Positions 34,974 to 42,948 of a stretch of 64,000 bases of DNA are shown piece by piece. The stretch is taken from the NCBI RefSeq assembly GCF_009749405.1, contig NZ_WBIQ01000010.1, positions 62,001-126,000 on the forward strand, read 5' to 3'. The number at the start of each line of letters is the position of its first letter. The first letter of the stretch is position 1. The position numbers and the translations under genes were made by a program. The DNA comes from Agromyces lapidis. GTDB lineage: Bacteria > Actinomycetota > Actinomycetes > Actinomycetales > Microbacteriaceae. A model generated the notes under the pieces. It was given only the letters and a program-made list of their open reading frames with translations, searched no databases and was not told the origin of the DNA.

Positions 34974-35605
34974 GCGTGCACTCCTGCGAGCCGGCGGAAC
35001 TCCTGCGCGAATCGGGTGCCCGGGGCGTCGCGCGCGACCGCTGCGGCCTCGGCGATCGTGTCGACGTCGGTCAGCTCGGGCAGCACGCCGACCCGGAGGC
35101 CGGCCTCGACGAGCCGGCGATGCTGCCGTGCGCCGGTGTCGGCCCGGGACATGGAGACGCCGCGCACGAGGTCACCCTTCGGCGCGCGGAGCGCGAGCAG
35201 CCAGAACCCCCCGTCGGCGGCGGGGCCGATCCAGCCGTCCCGCTCGTCCGCGCCCGCGCCGAGCGAGTCGAGTGCGGCGGCGAGGTGCGCGTGGGTGAGT
35301 TGCGGGGTGTCCATGCCGACCAGGAGCACGGGTTCGCTCAGCGCGTCGAACAACTGCGCGAGCCGCTCGTCGAGCGTGCCCGAGCCCTGCGGCATCACCT
35401 CGAACCCCGCCGCCAGAGCCGGCGTTCGTGCGCCCTCGAAGTACAGGAGGCGCCGGGACGCCGGCATCTCGGCCACCGCCGAGAGCGTGTCGTCGAGGCA
35501 CGCCGCCGCGAGCTGCGCCGACTCGTCGAGCGTGAACGGCGGGTGCAGCCGCGTCTTCACCCGCCCGGGCACGCACTCCTTGGCGATCACCGCGATCGCC
35601 GTCAT
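34970..35605 (-). CDS. DUF2064 (TIGR04282-type) glycosyltransferase
   Basis: 211-residue GT-A-like nucleotidyl/glycosyltransferase of the DUF2064 family: IAVIAKECVPGRVKTRLHPP at the N-terminus, LLVGMDTPQLTHAHL (metal-binding Asp) and DGGFWLLALR. The family has been named from neighbourhoods linked to arsenosugars, but its biochemistry is not settled. Overlaps both neighbours by ATGA. Confidence 0.82.
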   Translation of the reverse strand: MTAIAVIAKECVPGRVKTRLHPPFTLDESAQLAAACLDDTLSAVAEMPASRRLLYFEGARTPALAAGFEVMPQGSGTLDERLAQLFDALSEPVLLVGMDTPQLTHAHLAAALDSLGAGADERDGWIGPAADGGFWLLALRAPKGDLVRGVSMSRADTGARQHRRLVEAGLRVGVLPELTDVDTIAEAAAVARDAPGTRFAQEFRRLAGVHA

Positions 35606-36270
35606 CGCGCGACCTCCGCGAACACGCGCGACATGTCGGCGACGGCCGTGACCGTTCCGCGCACCGTGCCGGTGACCTTCGACCGACCGGCCCGCGGGGC
35701 GTACGAAACGTCGAGCTCGCGGATGCGCCACCCGGCAGCGGCCGCCCGCAGCACGAGTTCGAGCGGGTAGCCGCTTCGACGATCGCGCACGTCGAGCGCG
35801 CGCAGCGCGTCGGTGCGCGCCACCCGGAGCGGCCCGAGATCGTGCAGCCGCACTCCGCTGCGCCGGGCCACCCGCGCCGCCAGCACACGGTTGGCGAACC
35901 GGGCGTGCGCCGGCCACGCCCCCCGCGTCGTCGGACGGCGGCGGCCGAGCACGAGGTCGGCATCGCCGCGTTCGACCGCGACGATGAGGCGGGCGAGTTC
36001 GGCCGGGTCGAGCGAGGCGTCGGCGTCGCAGAAGGCGACGAGCGGTGCCCGGACCGCCGCGAGACCCCTCGCGACCGCCGCCCCGTACCCGCGCCGGGGC
36101 TCCGCCACGACGAGAGCACCGCGCTCTCGGGCGAGCTCGGCCGAGCGATCGGATGACCCGTTGTCGACGACGATCGCACGGCACCATGCCGGCACCCGGT
36201 CGAGCACCCACGGCAGCGCCTGCTCCTCATCGAGGCAGGGCAGCACGAGGTCGACGCGCGCTTCGATCAT
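35602..36270 (-). CDS. Family 2 glycosyltransferase
   Basis: 222-residue GT2 with VDLVLPCLDEEQALPWVLDRVP, VDNGSSDRSAELARE and FCDADASLDPAEL (DxD-type metal site), and an RSGYPLELVLRAAAAGWRIRELDVSY acceptor segment; the type that uses nucleotide sugars and often a polyprenyl phosphate acceptor. First gene of its operon: TAGCGT lies seven bases before the ATG, and box c ends exactly 32 bp before that hexamer. Confidence 0.87.
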   Translation of the reverse strand: MIEARVDLVLPCLDEEQALPWVLDRVPAWCRAIVVDNGSSDRSAELARERGALVVAEPRRGYGAAVARGLAAVRAPLVAFCDADASLDPAELARLIVAVERGDADLVLGRRRPTTRGAWPAHARFANRVLAARVARRSGVRLHDLGPLRVARTDALRALDVRDRRSGYPLELVLRAAAAGWRIRELDVSYAPRAGRSKVTGTVRGTVTAVADMSRVFAEVAR

Positions 36271-36315
36271 GGTTTCGACGCTACGACGCGAGGGATCGCC
36301 CGAGGCGCGTCAAGT

Positions 36316-36333
36316 CTTACGGAATCCGGACGG
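36316..36333. promoter_or_regulatory. Cluster box c (CTTACG-N6-GGACGG)
   Basis: CTTACG at 36316-36321 and GGACGG at 36328-36333, between the GT2 gene (minus) and the response regulator gene (plus). It lies 32 bp from the GT2 -10 (TAGCGT) and 37 bp from the regulator's TACTCT (36371-36376). Confidence 0.75.
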
Positions 36334-36382
36334 ATGCCAGGCCGGCAGGCCTGCCGCACCGGGGCAGACGTACTCTGTGTAG

Positions 36383-37123
36383 GTGCCTCCCGCTGCGCCG
36401 TCGACCATCGGCAACGAAGACCTCGTCGGTCGACGCGTCCTGCTGGTCGACGACGACCCCACGGTGTCCGAGGTGGCCTCGAGCTACCTGCGCGCCTCGG
36501 GTTTCGTCGTCGATGAGGCGAGCGACGGCTTCGCGGCACTCCACTCCGTCGAGTCGCACGCACCCGACCTCGTCGTGCTCGATCGGATGCTGCCGGGCAT
36601 CGACGGGCTCGAGGTGTTCCGCCGGCTCCGCGAACAGACGGCCGCACCGGTGATCCTGCTCACCGCCCTCGGTTCCGAAGACGACCGCATCGCGGGTCTC
36701 GAGGCCGGCGCCGACGACTATCTCACCAAGCCGTTCTCGCCGCGCGAGCTCGTGCTGCGAGCGCAGTCGGTGCTTCGCCGGTCGCTCGACGAGTTCGCGC
36801 CCGCGGCCGTGCTGGAGTGCGGCGAGTTCCGGCTCGATCCCTCGGCGCGCACCGCTCGCCGAGGTGACGTCGAACTGTCGCTCACCACACGGGAGTTCGA
36901 CCTGTTCGAGTTCCTGCTGAAGCATCCGAACCAGGTGTTCAGTCGTGAGGACCTGCTGCGCACCGTGTGGGGATGGACCTACGGCGATCTCTCGACGGTC
37001 ACGGTGCACGTGCGCCGATTGCGCGAGAAGATCGAGCGCGACCCGCGCGCACCGACGATGCTGACGACCGTGTGGGGCGTCGGCTACCGATTCACGATGG
37101 AGGCTGCAGATGCCGTGGGCTGA
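36383..37123 (+). CDS. OmpR-family response regulator
   Basis: 246 residues: receiver domain with LLVDDDPTV and phospho-acceptor D67 in DLVVLDRMLPGIDGL, then a winged-helix domain with SLTTREFDLFEFLLKHPNQVFSREDLLRTVWGW. GTG start at 36383 with TACTCT six bases upstream, so leaderless. It overlaps the kinase gene by 14 bases. It is the best candidate to bind the four cluster boxes, including box c in its own promoter, which would make it autoregulated. Confidence 0.93.
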   Translation: MPPAAPSTIGNEDLVGRRVLLVDDDPTVSEVASSYLRASGFVVDEASDGFAALHSVESHAPDLVVLDRMLPGIDGLEVFRRLREQTAAPVILLTALGSEDDRIAGLEAGADDYLTKPFSPRELVLRAQSVLRRSLDEFAPAAVLECGEFRLDPSARTARRGDVELSLTTREFDLFEFLLKHPNQVFSREDLLRTVWGWTYGDLSTVTVHVRRLREKIERDPRAPTMLTTVWGVGYRFTMEAADAVG

Positions 37124-38255
37124 CCTCCTCGCGATCGCCGGCATCGCGTTCGCGACCTCCGCCCTCGTCGGCGCCGCCGGCGTCGTCGCGCTCCTGCTGC
37201 TTCGTCGCACCTCGGTCGTGGTGCAGATCTGCGTGCTCGTGATCGCCGCCGTCGCGTCGATCGTGGCGAGCATGGTCGGCGTGGCGAACGAGATGTACCT
37301 CTCCGAGCACGACCTGACGGTCGCCGTCGCGATCGCCACGATCTCCGGCGTCGTCTCGCTGGGGCTCGTCGCCGTACTCGGCGGTCTCGTCGCCCGCAAC
37401 GCGCGCGCCCTGTCGGCCGCGGCCCGCCGTATCGGCGCGGGCGAGCGACTCGAATCCGCCGGCCGCTACTCCAACAGCGAACTGAGCGCCCTCGCCGACG
37501 AACTCGTGGCGACGAGTGCGAAGCTCGCCGAGTCGCGCGAGCGCGAGCAACGCATCGAGGCATCTCGTCGCGAACTCATCGCCTGGATCTCGCACGACCT
37601 GCGCACCCCGCTCGCGGGGATCCGCGCGATGGCCGAGGCGCTCGAGGACGGCATCGCGCCCGACCCCGAGCGGTATCACCGTCAGATGCGCATCCAGGTC
37701 GATCGGCTCACGAGCATGGTCGACGACCTCTTCGAGCTGTCGAAGATCGACGCCGATGCGATGCGCCTCTCGCTCGAGGAGGTGTCGCTGCCCGACATCG
37801 TGAGCGACACCGTCGCCGATCTGCGACCCGCCTCCCGCGGGCGCGAGATCCGGGTCGAGGCCGCGCTCGCGCACGACCTCGTCGTCATGGCCGATCCGCG
37901 AGAGCTCTCGCGCGCCATCGGCAACCTGATCATGAACGCCGTGCAGCACACGCCCGACGGCACGCCCATCACGGTCACCGTCGACCTCGTGCACGATCGG
38001 GCGATCGTGTCGGTGATCGACGCGGGCGGCGGCATCGACGAGGCCGACCTCGAGCGGGTGTTCGACCCTGCTTGGCGCGGGTCGAAGGCGCGCACGCCGT
38101 CGCTCGAGACCGGCCCCTCGGTCGGCGCCGGGCTCGGTCTCGCGATCGTGAAGGGCATCATGAGCGCGCACCGCGGCGAGGTCGCCGTTCGCAACGTCCC
38201 GGGCGGGTGCCGCTTCGACCTGGTGTTCCCGCTCGACACCCCGGTCGGCGCCTAG
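37110..38255 (+). CDS. Sensor histidine kinase
   Basis: 381 residues: three N-terminal helices (about 4-32, 36-58, 68-92) with almost no external loop except a stretch near residues 58-68, a HAMP-like linker, phospho-acceptor H162 in WISHDLRTPLAGI, and an ATPase domain with NLIMNAVQHTP, DAGGGI and GLGLAIVKG. Little external domain suggests it senses the membrane, a redox state or a membrane partner. The stop codon overlaps the stop of the convergent epimerase gene. Confidence 0.92.
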   Translation: MPWADLLAIAGIAFATSALVGAAGVVALLLLRRTSVVVQICVLVIAAVASIVASMVGVANEMYLSEHDLTVAVAIATISGVVSLGLVAVLGGLVARNARALSAAARRIGAGERLESAGRYSNSELSALADELVATSAKLAESREREQRIEASRRELIAWISHDLRTPLAGIRAMAEALEDGIAPDPERYHRQMRIQVDRLTSMVDDLFELSKIDADAMRLSLEEVSLPDIVSDTVADLRPASRGREIRVEAALAHDLVVMADPRELSRAIGNLIMNAVQHTPDGTPITVTVDLVHDRAIVSVIDAGGGIDEADLERVFDPAWRGSKARTPSLETGPSVGAGLGLAIVKGIMSAHRGEVAVRNVPGGCRFDLVFPLDTPVGA

Positions 38256-39304
38256 ACCACCTCGTCCGTGCTCGCGCCCGCGAACTCGCGGAGCCCCGAC
38301 TCGAGATCGACGACGGCCGACCAGTCGAGCTCGTCGTGCGCCCGCGCCGACGACGCCGTGATGTGGCGCACGTCGCCGAGCCGGTACTCGCCCGTGACGA
38401 CCGGCGGCGGGCCGTGCATCGCACGGGCGAGCCCTGCCGCGATCTCGCCGACGGTCGTCACGGTGCCCGAGCCGATGTTGAACGCGCGCACCGTCGACGG
38501 CGTCTGCGCGCCGAGCCAGCCGATCGCGGCGAGGTTCGCCCTGGCGACGTCCTGCACATGCACGAAGTCCCGTCGCTGGCCGCCGTCCTCGAACACGCGG
38601 GGCGCCGCCCCGTGCGCGAGCGCCGAGCGGAAGATCGCGGCCACGCCGGCGTACGGCGTGTCACGAGGCATCCCGACGCCGTAGACGTTGTGGTACCGCA
38701 GCGTCGCGACCGAGCCTCCCGTCGAGCGCGCCCACTCGGCGCCCAGATGCTCCTGGGCGAGCTTCGTGAGGGCGTAGTTGTTGCGTGGATCGAGCCGGTC
38801 GTCCTCGTCGATCAGCCCGGGCTCCAGCGGCGCACCCGTCTCCGCATCTCTCGGCTCGAACCGCCCCGCCTCGAGATCGTCGACGGCGCGCGGGGCGGGG
38901 CGCCGCCGCCGGCCCGCCGCATCACGGTAGGCGCCCTCGCCGTAGACCACCATCGACGACGCGAGCACGAGCGACCCGCAGCCCGAGCGGCCCATGGCGG
39001 CGATCAGCTCGGCGGTGCCGAGCACGTTCGTCGACGCGTAGTCGGGGGCGTCGGCGAGCTCGACGCCGAGCCCGACTTTCGCCGCCTGATGACAGACGAC
39101 GTCGACCCCGCGCAGCGCCGCGTCGAGCGCCGCGGGGTCGCGGAGGTCTCCCCGGACGAACTCGACCCCGGAGATCGCCCTGGGCGGTGAGTGATGCACG
39201 TCGGGTCGCAGCGCGTCGAACACCCGCACCGGCCGCCCCTCCGCGACCGCGAGCCGCACGATCTCTCGGCCGATGAACCCCGCACCGCCGGTCACGAGCA
39301 GCAT
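38252..39304 (-). CDS. NAD-dependent epimerase/dehydratase (NDP-sugar type)
   Basis: 350-residue extended short-chain dehydrogenase. NAD site VTGGAGFIGREIV, catalytic YALTK (Y-x3-K) and the upstream SSMVVYGEG place it among UDP-glucose epimerase-like enzymes. The ATG at 39304 overlaps the stop of the MTAP-like gene (TGATG). It probably supplies a modified sugar nucleotide for the cluster glycosyltransferases. Confidence 0.87.
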   Translation of the reverse strand: MLLVTGGAGFIGREIVRLAVAEGRPVRVFDALRPDVHHSPPRAISGVEFVRGDLRDPAALDAALRGVDVVCHQAAKVGLGVELADAPDYASTNVLGTAELIAAMGRSGCGSLVLASSMVVYGEGAYRDAAGRRRRPAPRAVDDLEAGRFEPRDAETGAPLEPGLIDEDDRLDPRNNYALTKLAQEHLGAEWARSTGGSVATLRYHNVYGVGMPRDTPYAGVAAIFRSALAHGAAPRVFEDGGQRRDFVHVQDVARANLAAIGWLGAQTPSTVRAFNIGSGTVTTVGEIAAGLARAMHGPPPVVTGEYRLGDVRHITASSARAHDELDWSAVVDLESGLREFAGASTDEVV

Positions 39305-40104
39305 CACGGCACCGCGGGCCGGGCGAGCACGATGCGGATCGCGTCGTCGTCGATCGTCGGACGCGGAGCGTACGAGTCCGGCACCGCCCCGACGAGGCGT
39401 TCGAGTGCCGTGGTGATGCGGAGCTTCGCGGCGGCCAGGCGGCGGAAGACGAGCTCCGCACTCGCCGCGTCGGGGTCGTCGTGCGCGTTGCCGCTGTCGG
39501 TGTCGGTCACGAAGCAGAGCGCGACGGTGCCCATGCCGAGTTCGGCCGCGAGCGCCACTTCGGGGCAGAGCGTCATGTTGACGAGATCGACCCCGTGTTC
39601 ACGCAGGATCCGCGATTCGGCAGCGGTCGAGAACCGCGGCCCGTCGATCACCGCGACCGTCGCGGCGGGGGCCGCGTCGGGTATCGCCGCGGCCGCGAGG
39701 CCGCGGAGCTCGGGGCAGAACGGCTCGGCGAACGGCAGGTGGCGGACCACGCCGTCTGCGCCGTCGAAGAAGGTGCCGGCGCGGCCGGTCGTGCGGTCGA
39801 CGAGCTGGTCGGCGATCGCGAAGCGCTCGGGCGCCAGCTCGGCCCGGAGCGAGCCGACGGCCGCGGTCGACACGATCGCTCGCACACCGAGGCACGCGAG
39901 CGCCCACGCGTTCGCACGCGCGTTGACCCGGTTCGGCGGCACCGTGTGGCCCGCGCCGTGCCGGGCGATGAACACGACCTCGCGGCCGCCGAGTTCGCCG
40001 ACCGTCACGACCGCCTCGCCGTACGGCGTCGCCACCGGGCGACGGTCGCCGCCGACCAGCTCGCCCAGCCCGCTGCCGCCGATCACACCCACAGAGTCCG
40101 CCAT
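39304..40104 (-). CDS. MTAP/purine nucleoside phosphorylase family protein
   Basis: 266 residues of the PNP/MTAP phosphorylase family: VGVIGGSGLGEL, phosphate-binding FIARHGAGHTVPPNRVNARANAWAL, STAAVGSLR, DGPRFSTAAESR and LVNMTLCPEVALA. The NMT segment favours methylthioadenosine or a related nucleoside. The start at 40104 is set by CAGGGT seven bases upstream, itself 32 bp from box d; the longer frame to 40200 would cover the box. Placed with a methyltransferase and glycosyltransferases, it may process a nucleoside intermediate instead of salvaging MTA. Confidence 0.85.
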   Translation of the reverse strand: MADSVGVIGGSGLGELVGGDRRPVATPYGEAVVTVGELGGREVVFIARHGAGHTVPPNRVNARANAWALACLGVRAIVSTAAVGSLRAELAPERFAIADQLVDRTTGRAGTFFDGADGVVRHLPFAEPFCPELRGLAAAAIPDAAPAATVAVIDGPRFSTAAESRILREHGVDLVNMTLCPEVALAAELGMGTVALCFVTDTDSGNAHDDPDAASAELVFRRLAAAKLRITTALERLVGAVPDSYAPRPTIDDDAIRIVLARPAVP

Positions 40105-40149
40105 GTTCCCAACCCTGCCCGTCGAGCCGGGCCCCGGGCCCCGCAATCC

Positions 40150-40167
40150 CTTACGATCCGATGACGG
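40150..40167. promoter_or_regulatory. Cluster box d (CTTACG-N6-TGACGG)
   Basis: CTTACG at 40150-40155 and TGACGG at 40162-40167, between the phosphorylase gene (minus) and the thioredoxin lipoprotein gene (plus). It lies 32 bp from CAGGGT of the minus gene and 37 bp from TACCGT (40205-40210) of the plus gene, the same distances as box c. Confidence 0.72.
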
Positions 40168-40257
40168 CTGCGCCGAGAGGGGCCGCCGACCGCCCGCCAC
40201 GGCCTACCGTTGAATCGGATCGGGGCGCCCCGCCCCGCCCGTGAGGACGACCGAACC

Positions 40258-40746
40258 ATGCGACTGCGCACACTGACCGGCATTCCCCTCCTGCTCGGCG
40301 CGCTCGCGGTCGCGGGGTGCTCATCTGCGATCTCGGATGTCCCGGAGACGATGCCGGGCTCGAGCACGGGCGTCACCGCCGAGCCGACGCCGACGCCGTC
40401 GGGCGAGGTCGTGCCCGAGGCATCCGAACCGTCGGCGATCGTGGGCGCCTACCTCGACTACGAAGACGGTGCGATCGAAGCGACGAGCGGGCCCAAGGCC
40501 CTGTTCTTCTACGCGAGCTGGTGCCCGAAGTGCCGCGCCCTCGACGAGGCGCTGCTCGCCGAGGGGCCGCCCGACGAGCTGACCGTGTTCAAGGTCGACT
40601 ACGACGAGCGCACCGATCTGCGGCAGCGCTACGGTGTGACGCTGCAGACCACGATCGTCTTCGTCGACGACCGCGGTGAACTCGTGTCGAGCACCGTGCT
40701 CTACGAGGATCCCTCGATCGAGTCGCTGCGCGCCGCGATGCCCTGA
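40258..40746 (+). CDS. Thioredoxin-fold lipoprotein
   Basis: 162 residues. A lipoprotein signal ends in LAVAGC (C21); a Thr/Pro/Glu-rich linker leads to a thioredoxin domain with FFYASWCPKC (C89, C92). It is anchored outside the membrane, where it can pass electrons received from CcdA, the next gene. GAGGA lies about 11 bases before the ATG; TACCGT (40205-40210) is the likely -10. Confidence 0.88.
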   Translation: MRLRTLTGIPLLLGALAVAGCSSAISDVPETMPGSSTGVTAEPTPTPSGEVVPEASEPSAIVGAYLDYEDGAIEATSGPKALFFYASWCPKCRALDEALLAEGPPDELTVFKVDYDERTDLRQRYGVTLQTTIVFVDDRGELVSSTVLYEDPSIESLRAAMP

Positions 40747-40760
40747 ACGACGGCGATCCC

Positions 40761-41504
40761 GTGACCGCTTCCCTGCTGCTCAGCTTCGCCGCCGGCGTGC
40801 TGACCGTCGCCGCGCCCTGCGTGCTGCCGTTGGTGCCGGTCGTCGCCGGCGGTGCGATCGTTCGCGACGGCGGCGAGCTGCGACGCGCGCGCTGGCGGCC
40901 GTACGTCGTCGCGGCGTCGCTCGCCGTGAGCGTCGTGCTGTTCACCCTGCTGCTGAAGGCGACCACGGCCCTGCTCGGGGTTCCGCCCCAGGTATGGCAA
41001 CTCGTGTCGGGCGGTATCGTCGTGCTGCTCGGCCTCGACCTGCTGTTCCCCGCCGTGTGGGACCGCATCTCGTCGGCGCTGCGGCTGTCGGCCCGCAGCG
41101 GAGCGGTGCTCGACCGCTCGATCTCACGTCAGGGCTTCACCGGCGATGTGCTGACCGGTGCGGCGCTCGGCCCGGTCTTCTCGAGCTGCAGTCCCACGTA
41201 CGCCCTCATCGTCGCGGCGGTGCTGCCGGTCTCGTTCGGCGAGGGACTGCTCTACGTCATCGCGTATGCGGCCGGCCTCGCCGGCATGCTGCTGCTCGTG
41301 GCCCTCGTCGGGCGTGCGCTCGTGCGACGGCTCGGCTGGCTCGCGGACCCCCGCGGCTGGTTCCGCCGCACGATCGGGGCGCTCTTCGTGCTCGTCGGCA
41401 TCGCGGTGATCGTCGGCTTCGACAAGCAACTGCAGACGTGGATCCTCGACGCCGGGCTCTACGATCCGATCGCCCGGCTGGAGGAGCTGATCGGCGCCGG
41501 ATGA
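40761..41504 (+). CDS. ccdA: Cytochrome c biogenesis protein CcdA (thiol electron carrier)
   Basis: 247 residues with six helices. The reactive cysteines lie in VAAPCVLPLVPVVAGGAIV and VFSSCSPTYALIVAAVLP. CcdA moves electrons from cytosolic thioredoxin across the membrane to extracytoplasmic thiol proteins. The GTG start lies 14 bases after the thioredoxin lipoprotein gene; the two form one redox relay. Confidence 0.9.
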   Translation: MTASLLLSFAAGVLTVAAPCVLPLVPVVAGGAIVRDGGELRRARWRPYVVAASLAVSVVLFTLLLKATTALLGVPPQVWQLVSGGIVVLLGLDLLFPAVWDRISSALRLSARSGAVLDRSISRQGFTGDVLTGAALGPVFSSCSPTYALIVAAVLPVSFGEGLLYVIAYAAGLAGMLLLVALVGRALVRRLGWLADPRGWFRRTIGALFVLVGIAVIVGFDKQLQTWILDAGLYDPIARLEELIGAG

Positions 41505-41565
41505 ACGTTCCCGCCTCGACAGGGCGTCGTCGGCACGGGCGGGCGCACCGGCAGCTGACGGGCGC

Positions 41566-42948
41566 TCACCCGTCGGTCGGTCGCGCCAGGGATGCCGTCA
41601 GTCGCTCGAGCTCGGCGAGCCGGTCGGCCCGGTCGCGCGGCACGCCGGGCACGCCGGGTCGCTGCTGGTCGGGACGCGGCCCGTCGACGGGCCGGAAGTC
41701 GACCCCCTGCTCCTCGAGCCAGGCGAGGTAGTCGGGGAGCCGCTCCGCGAACGGCGCCCAGTCGATCGGTCCGCCGTTCCAGGCGATCTCGGCGAACGCC
41801 CCCAGCCGCGGGAACACCGCGTAGTCGAGCCGGTCGCGCGTGTCGAGGTGCTCGGTCCAGACGTTCGCCTGCACGCCCGCGATGCGCTCGGCGTACCACT
41901 CGGGCGCGTCAGCCGGCACGGGGTCGAAGGTCGCGACGTCCTCGAGCGAGAGCACGGTGCCGACCGGGATCGGCTCCTCCGCGGCATCCGACTGCCGGTA
42001 GTCGAGGTAGGTCCAGAGGTCGGGGCAGAGCACGACGTCGTGCCCCAGCCGGGCGCCGAGCTCGGCGCCGACGGGGCCGCGCCACGAGGCGACCACCGCG
42101 TCGGGCGCGGGGTCGCGCCCTTCGAGCATCTCGTCCCAGCCGACGACGCGGCGCCCCTGCCCGCGCAGCCGGTCGGCGATCTGCGCGAGGAACCACGACT
42201 GCAGCTCCTCCTCATCGGCGAGGCCGCGTTCGGCCATGAGCTCCTGCGTGCGCGCGTCCTCGCGCCAGAGGCGCTTCCGCGCCTCGTCGCCGCCGATGCC
42301 GATGAACTCCGAGTCGAACACCTCGCACAGCTCGTCGAACACGGTGCCGACGAACTCGAGGGTGTCCGACTCGACGTTCAGCACCTCGTCGCTGATCCCG
42401 TAGCGCGTCCACGGTTCGGCGACGCGCGCCCGCACCGCGTCGGCCCCGCCGACGCCGAACTCGGGATACGCGGCGAGGATCGCCTGCGCATGCCCCGGCA
42501 CGTCGATCTCGGGCACGATGCGGATGCCGCGCTCCGCCGCGAACCGCACGAGCCCCCGCAGCTCGAGCTGGGTGTACGAGCCCTCGTGGGGCACGCCGTC
42601 GAGCGTCGAGTGCGGCCCGTGGCCGAGCTGCGACTGCGAGCGCCGCCCGCCGATCTCCGTGAGGCGCGGGTAGGCGCGCACCTCGAAGCGCCAGCCCTGG
42701 TCGTCGGTGAGGTGGAGTTGCAGCACGTTGAGCCCGTGCGCGGCGAGCAGTTCGACGAAGCGCTCGAGATCGGCGATCGGGCGGAACCGGCGGGCGACGT
42801 CGAGCATGACGCCGCGCCAGGCGAAGCGGGGCTCGCCGTCGAGGCGGAGGCCCGGGGCGCGCTGGTCGAGGAGCGCGGAGCGCGTATCGAGACCCTCGTC
42901 GCCGTGGTCTCGATACGCTTCGCCACTCGACCGACGGACCGCGCTCAC
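41566..42948 (-). CDS. GH20 beta-N-acetylhexosaminidase, lacking its N-terminal domain
   Basis: 460-residue family 20 glycosidase. The catalytic barrel is complete: FAWRGVMLDVARRF, LTDDQGWRFEV, EIDVPGHAQAI and the catalytic Asp-Glu in GIGGDEARKRLW. The usual GH20b domain of about 100 residues before the barrel is absent; instead the first 28 codons are a REP-like element (42864-42932). The GTG at 42948 overlaps the proC stop by GTGA. This may be a 5'-truncated gene still read through coupling to proC, or it may be inactive. No signal peptide. Confidence 0.8.
   Translation of the reverse strand: MSAVRRSSGEAYRDHGDEGLDTRSALLDQRAPGLRLDGEPRFAWRGVMLDVARRFRPIADLERFVELLAAHGLNVLQLHLTDDQGWRFEVRAYPRLTEIGGRRSQSQLGHGPHSTLDGVPHEGSYTQLELRGLVRFAAERGIRIVPEIDVPGHAQAILAAYPEFGVGGADAVRARVAEPWTRYGISDEVLNVESDTLEFVGTVFDELCEVFDSEFIGIGGDEARKRLWREDARTQELMAERGLADEEELQSWFLAQIADRLRGQGRRVVGWDEMLEGRDPAPDAVVASWRGPVGAELGARLGHDVVLCPDLWTYLDYRQSDAAEEPIPVGTVLSLEDVATFDPVPADAPEWYAERIAGVQANVWTEHLDTRDRLDYAVFPRLGAFAEIAWNGGPIDWAPFAERLPDYLAWLEEQGVDFRPVDGPRPDQQRPGVPGVPRDRADRLAELERLTASLARPTDG
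42864..42932. repeat. REP-like palindromic element inside the GH20 5' end
   Basis: Left arm GGTCGAGGAGCGC plus GTATCGAGACC, an 11-base loop, then GGTCTCGATACG and CTCGACC. The same arms form the element at 62082-62164. Its position inside an open frame is unusual for intergenic repeats of this type. Confidence 0.8.

Noticed and set aside
34203-40104. Arsenosugar biosynthesis cluster
   Set aside because: A DUF2064 transferase, a methyltransferase, a glycosyltransferase and a nucleoside phosphorylase recall that pathway. But the methyltransferase lacks ArsM cysteines, no radical SAM ArsS is present, and there is no ars transporter.
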